The notes beneath the pieces were generated by a model. That model worked only from the letters and a program-made list of their open reading frames with translations. It was not told where the DNA came from and did no database searches. Of a stretch of DNA of 46,141 bases, positions 15,706 through 25,081 are shown piece by piece. The position numbers and the translations under genes were made by a program. Source of the DNA: an uncultured Thermomicrobiales bacterium (lineage in GTDB: Bacteria > Chloroflexota > Chloroflexia > Thermomicrobiales > CADCWN01); assembly GCA_902806415.1 (NCBI GenBank), contig CADCWN010000161.1, forward strand, positions 1-46,141. The letters are read 5' to 3'. Numbering within the stretch: position 1 is the stretch's first letter; each line of letters starts with the position of its first letter.

Positions 15706-17328
15706 CTACTCCCACTCGATCGTGCCGGGGGGCTTGGAGGTGATGTCGTAGACGATGCGGTTGATCCCCTCGACCTCGTTGACGATCCGGTTGCTCATCC
15801 GCCCGAGGACGTCGTAGGGGATCCTCGCCCAGTCGGCGGTCATCGCATCCTCGCTGGTGACGGCGCGGATGGCGCAGACTTGGCCGTAGGTGCGGAGATC
15901 GCCCATCACCCCGACGGTGCGGACGGGCAGGAGGACGGCGAAGAACTGCCAGATCGCGCCGCCGAGCCCCGCCGACTCGATCTCGTGGCGCACGATCGCG
16001 TCGGCGCGGCGGAGGGTCGCCAGGTCTTCGGCGGTGACCGCGCCGAGGAGGCGCACCGCTAGGCCGGGGCCGGGGAACGGCTGGCGCTCGACGATCTCGG
16101 CGGGGAGGCCGAGCTCCCGCCCGACCGCGCGCACCTCGTCCTTGAAGAGGAAGCGCAGCGGCTCGATCAGCTTAAAGGTCATATCCTCCGGCAGGCCGCC
16201 GACGTTGTGATGGGTCTTGATCTTGTGGGCCACGCGCGAATCTTTCGGGGTGGCGCTCTCGATCACATCGGGGTAGAGGGTTCCCTGCGCCAGGAACTCG
16301 AACGGTCCCGCCCCGGCGGCGTGCGCCTCGAAGACGCGCACGAACGTCTCGCCGATCCGGCGGCGCTTCTGCTCGGGGTCGAAGATACCCGCGAGTTCTT
16401 CGAGGAACTGGCCCGAGGCGTCGGCGTAGACCAGCGGCATCCCGAAGTTGCGCCCGAAGACCTCTTGCACCGTCTCGGCCTCACCCTCGCGCAGGAGGCC
16501 GTTGTTGACGAAGACGGGGGTGAGGCGGTCGCCGATCGCGCGGTGGATCAGCGCCGCCGCGACCGACGAATCGACGCCGCCGGAGAGGCCGCAGAGGACG
16601 CGCCCGGTCGCGCCGACCTGCTCGCGGATCTGGTCGAGGGCCGACTCGATGAAGTTGCGCGGGGTCCACGACGCCGCGCAGTCGCAGACCTCGTAGAGGA
16701 AGGCGCGCAGGAGATCCTTGCCGCGCGGCGTGTGCGCGACCTCCGGGTGGAACTGGATCCCGTAGCGGTGCCGACCGGCGTCCGCCATCGCGGCGTGGGG
16801 CGAATTGGCGCTGACCGCGATCGGCGCGAAGTCGGGCGGCAGCGCCTCGATCCGGTCGCCGTGGCTCATCCAGACATCCAGCGCATCCGGCAGGCCGGTG
16901 AAGATGCCGCGCTCGCCTTCCGGCGCGGTGACGGTGATTTGGGCCGGGCCATACTCGCGGTGCTGCGAGGCGGCGACCCGCCCGCCGAGCGCGTGGGCGA
17001 GCAGCTGCATCCCGTAACAGATCCCGAGGATCGGCACGCCGCTCTCGATGACCCACGCGGGGAGTTGCGGCGCGCCCGGCTCGTAGACCGAGTTCGGCCC
17101 GCCGGAGAGGATGACGCCGCGCGGCCGGAGGGCCAGCGCCCGCTCGGCGGGGACGTCGCAGGGCAGCATCTCGCAATAGACCCCCGCCTCGCGGACGCGG
17201 CGGGTGATCAGCTGGCTGTACTGCGAGCCGAAATCGAGGATGACGACGGTGTCGAGGTCAGTCGCCGGCTCGGGGGCGACGATGGCGGTGTCGGGGTTCG
17301 CGGCCTGGTCGAGTGCCACAGCATTCAC
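15706..17328 (-). CDS. guaA: GMP synthase (glutamine-hydrolysing)
   Basis: A 540-residue bifunctional enzyme converting XMP to GMP in purine synthesis. The class I glutamine amidotransferase domain has C104 in GICYGMQLL, and H194 and E196 in [10 protein letters not shown]. The ATP pyrophosphatase domain has the PP-loop SGGVDSS (249-255), followed by the C-terminal dimerisation domain ([30 protein letters not shown], ending KPPGTIEWE as in the family). GTG 17328 overlaps the stop of the upstream rusA-like gene as GTGA, implying translational coupling; GTG 17319 with GGAG at 8 nt is an alternative. An N-terminal stretch of about 25 residues precedes the conserved [14 protein letters not shown]. 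Confidence 0.96.
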   Translation of the reverse strand: MNAVALDQAANPDTAIVAPEPATDLDTVVILDFGSQYSQLITRRVREAGVYCEMLPCDVPAERALALRPRGVILSGGPNSVYEPGAPQLPAWVIESGVPILGICYGMQLLAHALGGRVAASQHREYGPAQITVTAPEGERGIFTGLPDALDVWMSHGDRIEALPPDFAPIAVSANSPHAAMADAGRHRYGIQFHPEVAHTPRGKDLLRAFLYEVCDCAASWTPRNFIESALDQIREQVGATGRVLCGLSGGVDSSVAAALIHRAIGDRLTPVFVNNGLLREGEAETVQEVFGRNFGMPLVYADASGQFLEELAGIFDPEQKRRRIGETFVRVFEAHAAGAGPFEFLAQGTLYPDVIESATPKDSRVAHKIKTHHNVGGLPEDMTFKLIEPLRFLFKDEVRAVGRELGLPAEIVERQPFPGPGLAVRLLGAVTAEDLATLRRADAIVRHEIESAGLGGAIWQFFAVLLPVRTVGVMGDLRTYGQVCAIRAVTSEDAMTADWARIPYDVLGRMSNRIVNEVEGINRIVYDITSKPPGTIEWE

Positions 17329-17789
17329 TCCGCTTCTGCTTGCGCTGCTTCGTCCGCTTCGTCCGCTTCCGACGGGATCGCGGCACCGAGGAAGACGTAT
17401 TGTTGATCGAACTCCCACTCGGCGATTGCTTCGAGTTCGACCTCGACGCGCGGGCGGAGCGGGTCGATCCGCTTGACGAGATGGATGTCCACCACGCGGC
17501 GGTCATCGAGGCCGAGGGCTTCGCAGAGGGCATCCTGCGTGATCTTCAGCCCGCCATCGAGGTCGCGCTTGAGCGGGGTAGCGAAGTAGAAGTCGAGGTA
17601 GAGGCCGAGGAACCCGGCCTGTAGCCGCTCGCGCTCCCCCGCACCCAGCGCGGCGTCGCCGATCGCCCCGAGGAACGTCTGCTTGACCGTGCGCTTGAAG
17701 CGCGCGGCCTCCTTACTCAGCACGCGCCGGTTGCCAACGGTAGCGTACTGGTTGTTGACGCTCGGCGGCAAGGGGAGGGTTATCCGCAT
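17325..17789 (-). CDS. RusA family Holliday-junction resolvase-like protein
   Basis: A 154-residue protein of the RusA endonuclease family. It opens with [15 protein letters not shown], the family's N-terminal strand, and carries the acidic cluster [18 protein letters not shown] (D76, D78) and [16 protein letters not shown] (D95/D96), matching the catalytic aspartates of E. coli RusA. RusA dimers cut four-way DNA junctions. The family is best known from prophages, yet no phage gene is present here and the gene overlaps guaA by 4 nt. The tail after residue 120 (acidic and Ala/Glu-rich) is not part of the family core. ATG 17789 has GGAGGTGG upstream; an upstream open frame runs through repeat DNA. 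Confidence 0.85.
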   Translation of the reverse strand: MRITLPLPPSVNNQYATVGNRRVLSKEAARFKRTVKQTFLGAIGDAALGAGERERLQAGFLGLYLDFYFATPLKRDLDGGLKITQDALCEALGLDDRRVVDIHLVKRIDPLRPRVEVELEAIAEWEFDQQYVFLGAAIPSEADEADEAAQAEAE

Positions 17790-17856
17790 CGGGCCACCTC
17801 CGCGCGGCGCGGGTGTACGGACGTTCCAGCGATGAGAGGAGTATAGCGGGGATGGG

Positions 17857-18214
17857 GGTCGAAAGTCCAAGGTCGAAGGTCGAAGGGCCGAGTGGTGAAT
17901 GCCGAGTGACAAGAAGGTCGAAGTCGAACGGGGCCGGGTTGCGCGGGCGGTGGTGCGCGGGCAAAGTGGTCGGATGTAGGGGCGTATTGCATACGCCCGA
18001 CCCGTCGTCCTCCCACCAACGTTCGCGGCAACCTGGGCGTGGGTGGGCGTATGCAATACGCCCCTACACCCGACCGCAATGCCTTATACTCGATGCGGCG
18101 ATGTCCCTGATTCCATATCCCTCCCCGCCCTCTCCGTGTCTCCACGTCTCCTGTTCCACCCCCACTCGTCACTCGCCACTGGCGACCTTCGACCTTCGAC
18201 CTTCGACCCTGCCT
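17857..18214. repeat. Nested repeat: GGTCGAA heptamer arms around two REP-like palindromes
   Basis: Outer arms 17857-17910 (tandem GGTCGAA units, then GAGTGGTGAATGCCGAGTG) and 18165-18211 (complement) enclose two REP-like palindromes at 17972-17998 and 18041-18069. The 424 bp between the rusA-like start and the glycosyltransferase stop contains only this. GGTCGAA arms recur at 33851-33954. Confidence 0.82.
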
Positions 18215-19998
18215 CACCTATCCCTCACCGTATACAGATAGAATAGCGGCACCCCCCCCGGCTCGTAGATGATCTTGACCGGGACGACGCTCTTGCCGCG
18301 CGCCTCGGCGTGTTCGAGGAAGACGCGGGTGCGGTCGGGGTAGGCGGCGGGCGGGTTGTCGCCGTCGGCGCGGTGGGCGAGGTAGACGTTGTCGGGATCG
18401 GCGAAGAGGCGGTCGAGCGTGGCGCGGTAGTCGGGCGGCAGGGGGCGACCCTGGCCGTAGATCTCCTGCGGATCGACGCGGCCCGCCGTCAGGAGTTGGA
18501 CGCCGTACTTCATCCCCCAGTCGAGCGCGATCGGCCGGGTGTAGTCGTAGCCGTCCAGCTTGGGGGTGTCGAGGAAGCGCGCCAGCTCGTAGATCCGATC
18601 GGAGAAGCTGCTCTTGCCGCCGGTCTGGGCGAGCAGTTGGTGGTAATGGACGTTGACCAGCAGATTGCCCGCGACAATCGGAATCGTCAGGGCCAGCGCG
18701 GGGAGGGCGGCGATGGCGGCGCGGGCGAGCGGGCGATGGCGCAAACCGTTGACCATGCCGAGCAGCCAATCCCCGGCGAGGGCGACGAACGCGCCGCAGA
18801 TCAGCAGGGGGAAGGGGAGGAGGAGGAGGAGATGGGTCTCTTCCAGGCCGGAGAGGGTGAAGGCGCTCTGCACCAGGATGGCGAGGATCAGGACGAGGGT
18901 GAAGACGGTCGCCGCGCGGTAGCGGCGGTAACCGGGCACGAGACAGACGAGTGCCAGCAGCCCGACGGCGCTGGCGAGGAAGAACGGCAGGGCGAGGCGG
19001 TTGGCGTTGATGTCGCCGAAGAACCAGAAGTACGAGCCCTCCAGCACCGTCTTGAACGCGGCGAAGCGCCCGAGCAGATTGGTGAGGACGGCGCTATTGT
19101 CCACCCCCTTCTCCGTCTGCCCGAGGTTGGCGCGGATCACCTTGAACGTCCCGGCGGAGGCGAGATTGTAGGCGATCAGCGGGGCCGCGCCGAGGAGCAG
19201 CCCGCCGAATCCGGCCAGCAGGTCGCGCCCGCCGAACGCGGGACGCTCGTTCAACTTCGCGCGCAGCGGGCGACGGCGACGCCCGCGCCCCGCCGCGTCG
19301 ATCGGCCAAATCCACTCGACGAGCCAGACGGCGACCCCCGCCGAGGCGGCGGCGAGGATGAACCAGATGAAGAGGATCTTGGTGCTGAGGCCGATCCCGG
19401 CCAGGAGGCCGGCCAGGAGGAGCCAGCCCGCGCGCCCGCCGCGTCGCCAGGCCAGGAATGCCAGCGCCGCGCCGAGGGCCAGCGGGACGACCTGGCTGAC
19501 GACGTAGACGCCGACGCGCGACCAGAAGACGAACGAGGGGTTCGAGGCCAGCAGCAGGGCGGCGACCACACCTGCGGGGCGACCGAAGAGGCGGCGACCG
19601 AGCCCATAGACCAGGATGACGGCGATGACGCCGAAGCCGATCGTCATCGCGCGGACCGCGCCGACGCCGGGGCCGAAGAGGGCGAAGAGGGGCAGCACGA
19701 CGTACATGCTGCTGACCCCCTGATAATCGCTGATCATCAGCGGGAAGTCGCGCCCGAAGAGGTGCAGGCCGACGCCGCGATTGAGCTCGACCGGCTGCCC
19801 GAGGACCAGCTGCATCGCCGGCACGACATCGTATGCTTCGTCGTTGTAGAGGCCCGGGAGCCGCCACTGGTAGGCCGCGACGCCGACGAACAGCGCGACC
19901 GCGAGGGCGACGACGAGCCAGTCGAGCGCCATGGGCAGGCGACGCGCAGTCGGGCGCGCGTTATTCGGCAGCGGGCGTGCGGCGACCGGGCGTGGCAT
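18214..19998 (-). CDS. GT39-like (ArnT/PMT-type) membrane glycosyltransferase
   Basis: An integral membrane protein of about 594 residues. It starts with a transmembrane helix (LDWLVVALAVALFVGVAAY) followed by the acidic loop LPGLYNDEAYDVV, the position of the catalytic Asp in GT39/ArnT-type enzymes that use polyprenyl-phosphate sugars. At least ten further hydrophobic helices follow (for example FALFGPGVGAVRAMTIGFGVIAVILVYGLG and VFTLVLILAILVQSAFTL). A soluble, extracytoplasmic C-terminal part of about 140 residues begins after IVAGNLLVNVHYHQ. The acceptor is unknown. The start is uncertain: ATG 19998 is taken, with ATG 19932 and GTG 20085 as alternatives; none has a strong ribosome-binding site. 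Confidence 0.82.
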   Translation of the reverse strand: MPRPVAARPLPNNARPTARRLPMALDWLVVALAVALFVGVAAYQWRLPGLYNDEAYDVVPAMQLVLGQPVELNRGVGLHLFGRDFPLMISDYQGVSSMYVVLPLFALFGPGVGAVRAMTIGFGVIAVILVYGLGRRLFGRPAGVVAALLLASNPSFVFWSRVGVYVVSQVVPLALGAALAFLAWRRGGRAGWLLLAGLLAGIGLSTKILFIWFILAAASAGVAVWLVEWIWPIDAAGRGRRRRPLRAKLNERPAFGGRDLLAGFGGLLLGAAPLIAYNLASAGTFKVIRANLGQTEKGVDNSAVLTNLLGRFAAFKTVLEGSYFWFFGDINANRLALPFFLASAVGLLALVCLVPGYRRYRAATVFTLVLILAILVQSAFTLSGLEETHLLLLLPFPLLICGAFVALAGDWLLGMVNGLRHRPLARAAIAALPALALTIPIVAGNLLVNVHYHQLLAQTGGKSSFSDRIYELARFLDTPKLDGYDYTRPIALDWGMKYGVQLLTAGRVDPQEIYGQGRPLPPDYRATLDRLFADPDNVYLAHRADGDNPPAAYPDRTRVFLEHAEARGKSVVPVKIIYEPGGVPLFYLYTVRDR

Positions 19999-20525
19999 GG
20001 CGGGAGCTTCGCTGAGGGTGCCGCGACCGAAACGATGGGCGCGAATCGTCGTACTCCTTCGGCGGCGCGCGGGTCGCGCGGTCACGTTTAGCGGTCATGC
20101 GTGTCGCCGTGGAGTATAACGGCTGGGGGGTGGATGTGGTGGCGCGCGGGGTGCGACACCATGCCCCGGCCGAACCGCTGGCGACGATCGCCCCGCTTTT
20201 CGGCCGCCAGCGCCGAGTCTGCACCAGGCGCGGGACCGACGAGAGTGAGCTCCTCTCCCCACCGTACCCGCGATCGGACGTGCTGCTGGGCGAGGGCGGC
20301 TCGAGAACGGCGAACTTGGGAGACTTCTCGCGTCGCCGTTCACCTCTCCGGCCGTCGGATTCGGGCGGCGCAGCGCCATTCCTGGCATAATCTCAGTACG
20401 CTGGTGCTCATACGCGCGACCGAACCGGTCTCGTGGACGTCATATAGAAGATAGCCCGAAAAAGGAGAGCGGCGATCCGCCGCGCGCATGCGGTGATTGG
20501 ATCGACATAAGAACGGGAGGTCAGC
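19999..20525. other. Gap with no supported gene
   Basis: These 527 bp separate the divergent glycosyltransferase and SLH-protein genes. Open frames in it (such as one starting at 20097 on the plus strand) have no recognisable family and biased composition. The last 100 bp has lower G+C and contains CATATAGAAGATAG, which could be part of the promoter for the SLH gene, but no complete promoter can be argued. No repeat family of the window is present here. Confidence 0.5.
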
Positions 20526-21398
20526 ATGGTCGAGCCGACGATGCGGGAGATCCTGGTCGAACTGACCGCCTTGCGCGCGGAAGTCCACCAACAGCGGCGG
20601 GCCATGGGGCGGGCACGGCGTCTGCGCCGCCCCGTGCCGCTGATGATCGTCGCGCTCCTGGTCGCGCTGCTGCCCCTGTCGCTGCTCGCGGCCGCGCCGA
20701 CCTTCAGCGATCTCAATGTCGCGGCCGAGGTCCATCGGGGGAATATCCAGGCGATCGGCAACGCCGGGATCACGGCCGGGCTCGTTGATCCGAGCGACCC
20801 CAACGCGCGCCTCTACAATCCCCAGGGTCCCGTCACGCGCGAGGAGATGACCTCGTTCCTCGCGCGCACGGCGGGCCTGGGCGGGAACCCGCCGGTGACC
20901 AACGCGGCCACGGTCGGCGGACTCCCCGCCAGTGGGCTGGCGCGGATCAACCGCGCGCCGACGGTTGGCCCGATTACCCTGACGTCGTCGCCGCAAGTCC
21001 TGACGACGACAACGCTCGACGCGCCGGGGCCGGGGTTTGCGCTCGTTTCCGGCGCGGGGGTCTTCTACGCCGCTCCCGGTGAGACAAACGCGATGGCGAG
21101 CGTCCGCGTGCGCTACGTCGAGGGGAGCGCCGCGAGCCCGCCGCTCTACGCGGTCATCGGGACGATCCCGGCGACGGCGCTGGAGCAATCGCTCTCCCCG
21201 GTCTGGATGTTCCGCCTGCCGGAGGGCGGGACGCGGACGTTCGTGATCGAGGCGTTGATCGACCCCGCCTCCACCGGCGCGGTCGTCGCGGCGAACGTCG
21301 CGCTCACCGCCCTCTATGTCCCCTTCGGGCCGACCGGGGCACAGGCGAGCGCGAGCGACATGGACTTCCCCGCAGAGGGATGGCCGCGCCATCCCTAG
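20526..21398 (+). CDS. Secreted or membrane-anchored protein with one S-layer homology (SLH) motif
   Basis: A 290-residue protein. Residues 1-35 are a charged N-terminus (TMREILVELTALRAEVHQQRRAMG, coiled-coil-like), followed by a hydrophobic helix VPLMIVALLVALLPLSLLAAA that is either a signal anchor or a late signal peptide. Residues 59-118 hold an SLH-like unit (TFSDLNVAAEVHRGNIQAIGNAGITAG ... FNPQGPVTREEMTSFLAR type, here YNPQGPVTREEM), usually a cell-surface attachment module found in threes. The C-terminal 170 residues are beta-rich with Ser/Thr/Ala/Pro and no recognised domain. GGGAGG precedes ATG 20526. It probably sits on the cell surface; the function is unknown. Confidence 0.78.
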   Translation: MVEPTMREILVELTALRAEVHQQRRAMGRARRLRRPVPLMIVALLVALLPLSLLAAAPTFSDLNVAAEVHRGNIQAIGNAGITAGLVDPSDPNARLYNPQGPVTREEMTSFLARTAGLGGNPPVTNAATVGGLPASGLARINRAPTVGPITLTSSPQVLTTTTLDAPGPGFALVSGAGVFYAAPGETNAMASVRVRYVEGSAASPPLYAVIGTIPATALEQSLSPVWMFRLPEGGTRTFVIEALIDPASTGAVVAANVALTALYVPFGPTGAQASASDMDFPAEGWPRHP

Positions 21399-21409
21399 CC
21401 CGCCGTGGG

Positions 21410-22303
21410 TCAGTCGTCTGCCCCCATCGCCTCGCCGCCGAGTTGCTCGTAGACGCGGGCGATGGCGCTGTGGTCGGCGTCGCCTAGCCCGGCGGCCCGC
21501 GCCGCCTCGAAGAGTTCCAGCACCTGGGCCGTCAGCGGGAGCGGCGCGCCGAGCGCACGCCCGGCGGCCAGCGCGTTCGCCAGGTCCTTGTGGTGCAGAT
21601 CGACGCGGAACCCCGGTCGCGTGTCGCGCGCCAGGATCATCGGCACCTTCGCCTCCAGGATCGCGCTCCCCGCCGCCCCGCCGCGGATCGCCTCGACAAC
21701 GGTCGCCGGGTCCACGCCCGCCCGCTCGACCAGCGCCAGCGCCTCGGCCACCGCCGCGAGGTTCAGCCCGACGATGATCTGGTTCGCCAACTTCGCGACG
21801 TTCCCCGCGCCCACATCGCCACAATGGACGATCGAGCCGCCCATGCACTCCAGCAGCGGGCGGACCTCCGCGAAATCCCCTGCGGCCCCGCCCACCATGA
21901 TCGCCAGCGTCCCGTCGATCGCCTTCGGCTCCCCGCCGCTCACCGGCGCGTCCAGGAAGCGCAGGCCCGCCCCGGCCAGGGCCGCGCCCACCTCGTGCGA
22001 GACCGTCGGGTCGATCGAGCTCATGTCGATGACCAGCGATCCGGGCCGCGCACCTGCCGCCACCCCGTCTGGCCCGAGCAGGGCCGCCCGGACGTGCGGC
22101 GAGTTGGGCAGGACGGTGAGGACCGTGTCGGATCGCGCCGCCACCTCCCGCGACGACCCGGCGGCAACGGCACCGCTCTCGACCGCCGCCGCGACCGCCG
22201 CCGGGACGACATCGTAGACGACCAGTGCATGCCCCGCGCCCAGTAGGTTCCGGCACATGGGCAAACCCATGATGCCGAGGCCGATGAACCCGATGCTGCC
22301 CAT
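21410..22303 (-). CDS. Beta-hydroxyacid dehydrogenase (3-hydroxyisobutyrate dehydrogenase / tartronate semialdehyde reductase family)
   Basis: A 297-residue NAD(P)-dependent dehydrogenase. The Rossmann start IGFIGLGIMGLPMCRNLL (4-21), the substrate motif FLDAPVSGGEPKA (117-129) and the catalytic K171 with N174 in GNVAKLANQIIVG are all present. The SPGFRVDLHHKDLANAL segment that closes the C-terminal domain is here RPGFRVDLHHKDL. Family members oxidise 3-hydroxyisobutyrate (valine breakdown) or reduce tartronate semialdehyde; sequence alone does not decide. ATG 22303 has GAGGAGGG about 9 nt upstream. It converges on the SLH gene with an 11 bp gap, and the GGDEF-EAL gene lies upstream on the same strand. 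Confidence 0.92.
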   Translation of the reverse strand: MGSIGFIGLGIMGLPMCRNLLGAGHALVVYDVVPAAVAAAVESGAVAAGSSREVAARSDTVLTVLPNSPHVRAALLGPDGVAAGARPGSLVIDMSSIDPTVSHEVGAALAGAGLRFLDAPVSGGEPKAIDGTLAIMVGGAAGDFAEVRPLLECMGGSIVHCGDVGAGNVAKLANQIIVGLNLAAVAEALALVERAGVDPATVVEAIRGGAAGSAILEAKVPMILARDTRPGFRVDLHHKDLANALAAGRALGAPLPLTAQVLELFEAARAAGLGDADHSAIARVYEQLGGEAMGADD

Positions 22304-22561
22304 GCTCGCAACCCTCCTCACGTACCTGCCCCAACGCTTGAACGGTCCATGTCGCATCCCCGGTCGCACTTCATATCGGACTGCCGGTTGCCGTCGGGAC
22401 AGCCTCCCCCGCTGCCCTCGTCACGGACCGGCCCGCAACGCTCGACCCGGCGGGCGCTGCCCGACGGAGCCAGCTATCTCGCTGGGGGGCGCGAGCGGTA
22501 TCCCCGCCGACCACAAGGCGTCGAGCGCCCCGGCCGGGAGGGGGCGCGCGAAGTGGTAGCC

Positions 22562-24943
22562 CTAGCCCCACTGCGCGCCCGTCGCGGCGAGCAGATGCGC
22601 CTGCTCGACCGTCTCGATCCCCTCGGCGACCACGCCCAGCCCGAGCGCGCGCGCCAGCGCGACGATCGTGCGGCAGATCTCCAGGCCCGCCGCGCCGGTC
22701 GCCGCGTCCCGTACGAACGCGCGGTCGATCTTCAAGGTGTTGATTGGCAGCCGTCGGAGGTGGGCCAGTGAGGAGTGGCCGGTCCCGAAGTCGTCGAGCG
22801 CTAGCCGCACCCCGAGCGTCCCCAGCGCCTGACAGGTGCCGAGCGCCCGCTCGGCATCGCGCATCGCCATCCCCTCGGTGATCTCCAGCCGCAGGCGCTC
22901 TGGCGCAAGGTCGGCCTCGACGAGGGCCGCGGCCACCTCGTCGGCAAGCCCCGGCTGGTCGAACTCCGCCGCCGAGAGGTTCACGGCGACAGTCGGTGCC
23001 GCAGCCCCGTGTCGGCTCTCCCAGGCGCGGGCCTGCCGACAGGCCATCCCCAGCACCCAGCGTCCGAGCTCACGGGCCAGCCCCATCCCCTCCAGCACCG
23101 CGAGGAATCGCCCAGGCAGGATCAGCCCCTCGCCCGGGCACTCCCAGCGCACCAGTGCCTCAACTTCCGCGACGCGGCCCGTCGCGAGCTCGACGATCGG
23201 CTGGTAGTGCAGCGCGAATTCGCCGCGCTCGAGCGCCCGCCTCAAGTCCTCCTCCAGGGCGACCCGGGCGAGGAGCTGGATGTGCATCCCTGGGTGGAAC
23301 AGTGCGTATCCCCCCCGTCCCGCCCCCTTCACCCGGTACATCGCGATGTCGGCGTCGCGCAGCACCTCCTCCGTCCGCGCATATCCCGGCCCGCCCACGA
23401 CCACCCCGATGCTGGCCGCGAGTGAGAATCGCCGCCCGTCGAGCACCACGGGCGGCGCGAGGGCGCGCAGGATACGGTCGGCCACCTCGATCGCCCCCGC
23501 CACATTCGCGTCCCCCGCCAGCAAAACCGCGAACTCGTCCCCGCCCAGCCGGGCCACGGTGTCCTCGTCGCGCAACGCCGCCGACAGGCGCGCCGCGATC
23601 TCGCGGAGCAGCCGGTCGCCCGCATCGTGGCCGAGGGTGTCGTTGACATCCTTGAAATGGTCGAGGTCGAGGCAGAGCACCGCGCATCGGCCCCCATTGC
23701 GGCGACCTCGGGCGAGGGCCTGCCCGAGGCGGTCGTGGAAGAGGGCACGATTGGGCAAGCCGGTCAGCGGGTCGTGGGTCGCCTGGTGCGCGAGCCGCGC
23801 CTCCAGCCGCTTGCGCTCGCCGATGTCGCGCAGGATCGCCTGCTTCCGGCCATCCGGCAGCCGCGTCACGCTGGCCTCGGCGGGGAACGTCGTGCCGTCC
23901 TTGCGCCGCATCAGGCGCTCCTCCAGGAGGGACCCACCGCCCACCGCGAGGGGTGGCAGTGGCCGCGCGGCTAGATCGGTGGGGGCGATTACGTCCACAG
24001 TCCCCAGCCCCAGCAGCTCCTCGCGCGCGTAGCCGAGCATGGCGCAGGCCCGGGCGTTCACCTCGAAGAACCGCCCCCCCTCGTCGAAGACGCAAATCCC
24101 ATCCGGGGCCTGCTCCACCAGCGCGCGGTAACGCCCCTCGCTCTCGCGCAGCGCCGCCTCCGCCGCTCGCCGCGCGGTCACATCCTCCGAATGCATCACC
24201 ACGAGGTCGGGTGGCACGGGGACGTAGGTGACGACGACGTCGGTGTCCGCGCCGGTCGCGGGCGAGCGGTAGCACAGCTCATGGTGCAGGGTGGCCCCCG
24301 ACGCGAAGCAGTGGGCGAGGTGCTCGATCACCGTCGGATAGTCGCGGTAGAGGGCGGAAGCCCTCCCCCCGGGCCTGGCCGCCAGCGCCCCGCGCGCGAA
24401 GGCGTCGGCGGCCGCGTTGTACTCGGCGAAGACGAAGTCGCCGTCGGCGTGCCGCCAGGTGTAGGTCGGCAGCGGGAACGCCTGGTACTGCGCCCGCAGC
24501 CGCGCCTCGCGCGCGCGCAGCGCCGCCTCGGCCACCTTGCGCGGCGTGATGTCCTGGAAGTAGACGGCCAGCCCCGCCGGCGAGGGGTAAGCGCGCACCT
24601 CGAACCAGGTGTCGCCACCCGGGTAGGCCGCCTCGAAGGCGACCGCGACGCCGGAGGTCATCGCGCGGCGATAGGCCTCCTCGATGCCGGTGCCAACGAC
24701 CTCCGGGAAGACGTCCCAGCCGCGCGCGCCCAGCAGCGCGGCGCGCGGTCGCCCGAACAGCGCCTCCGCCCTGGGATTGAGGTACACGAAGCGCCACGCG
24801 GTGTCCACGACGAAGACCGCGTCGGTGATGCTCTCCAGGACCGCCAGGATCGCCGCGCTGCCCGGCATGGCGGGCGTGGTGGCTCCGGTCGGCGTCGGTG
24901 TCGCGAAGAATTCGTCGAGTACTGGTCGCTGATCGCTCACCAT
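22562..24943 (-). CDS. PAS-GGDEF-EAL cyclic-di-GMP signalling protein, ended early by an in-frame TAG
   Basis: A 793-residue cytoplasmic sensor. A PAS domain is at about 30-140 (ITDAVFVVDTAWRFVYLNPRAEALFG), a second PAS-like block at 145-262, a third PAS at 266-378 (APDGICVFDEGGRFFEVNARACAMLGYAREELLG), GGDEF at 380-550 (GGDEF 467-471, inhibitory I-site RDED 458-461) and EAL from about 562 (EAL 595-597, N655, E687, D717-D718, K738, E774). It could both make and degrade c-di-GMP. The frame ends at TAG 22562-22564 after ATGAQWG, but the same frame continues GYHFARPLPAGALDALW to TGA 22421, the normal EAL end; a CAG codon would restore it. ATG 24943 is the chosen start, with only a weak G-rich site upstream. 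Confidence 0.88.
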   Translation of the reverse strand: MVSDQRPVLDEFFATPTPTGATTPAMPGSAAILAVLESITDAVFVVDTAWRFVYLNPRAEALFGRPRAALLGARGWDVFPEVVGTGIEEAYRRAMTSGVAVAFEAAYPGGDTWFEVRAYPSPAGLAVYFQDITPRKVAEAALRAREARLRAQYQAFPLPTYTWRHADGDFVFAEYNAAADAFARGALAARPGGRASALYRDYPTVIEHLAHCFASGATLHHELCYRSPATGADTDVVVTYVPVPPDLVVMHSEDVTARRAAEAALRESEGRYRALVEQAPDGICVFDEGGRFFEVNARACAMLGYAREELLGLGTVDVIAPTDLAARPLPPLAVGGGSLLEERLMRRKDGTTFPAEASVTRLPDGRKQAILRDIGERKRLEARLAHQATHDPLTGLPNRALFHDRLGQALARGRRNGGRCAVLCLDLDHFKDVNDTLGHDAGDRLLREIAARLSAALRDEDTVARLGGDEFAVLLAGDANVAGAIEVADRILRALAPPVVLDGRRFSLAASIGVVVGGPGYARTEEVLRDADIAMYRVKGAGRGGYALFHPGMHIQLLARVALEEDLRRALERGEFALHYQPIVELATGRVAEVEALVRWECPGEGLILPGRFLAVLEGMGLARELGRWVLGMACRQARAWESRHGAAAPTVAVNLSAAEFDQPGLADEVAAALVEADLAPERLRLEITEGMAMRDAERALGTCQALGTLGVRLALDDFGTGHSSLAHLRRLPINTLKIDRAFVRDAATGAAGLEICRTIVALARALGLGVVAEGIETVEQAHLLAATGAQWG

Positions 24944-25081
24944 CCCCGCGCCCCATACTAGAGAAGAGGAGTCGTGTTTATAGTTCCCAACAGTGTACTC
25001 GATCGACCACACGACCGCGCAAGGGCCGAAAGTCCCGGTTCCTCGCCGCCCGCGATCCGACGTCAGCGGCCTCATCCCTCG

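Noticed and set aside
18310-20091. 593-codon plus-strand frame opposite the GT39-like gene
   Set aside because: Antisense shadow of a gene with strong third-position G/C; its product is a low-complexity Glu/Gly/Asp/Arg mix with no domain, whereas the minus-strand frame has clear membrane helices.
22421-22564. Stop-codon reassignment (TAG as an amino acid)
   Set aside because: Other genes in the window use TAG as a normal stop (for example leuC at 41481-41483), so a single nonsense mutation or error is simpler.
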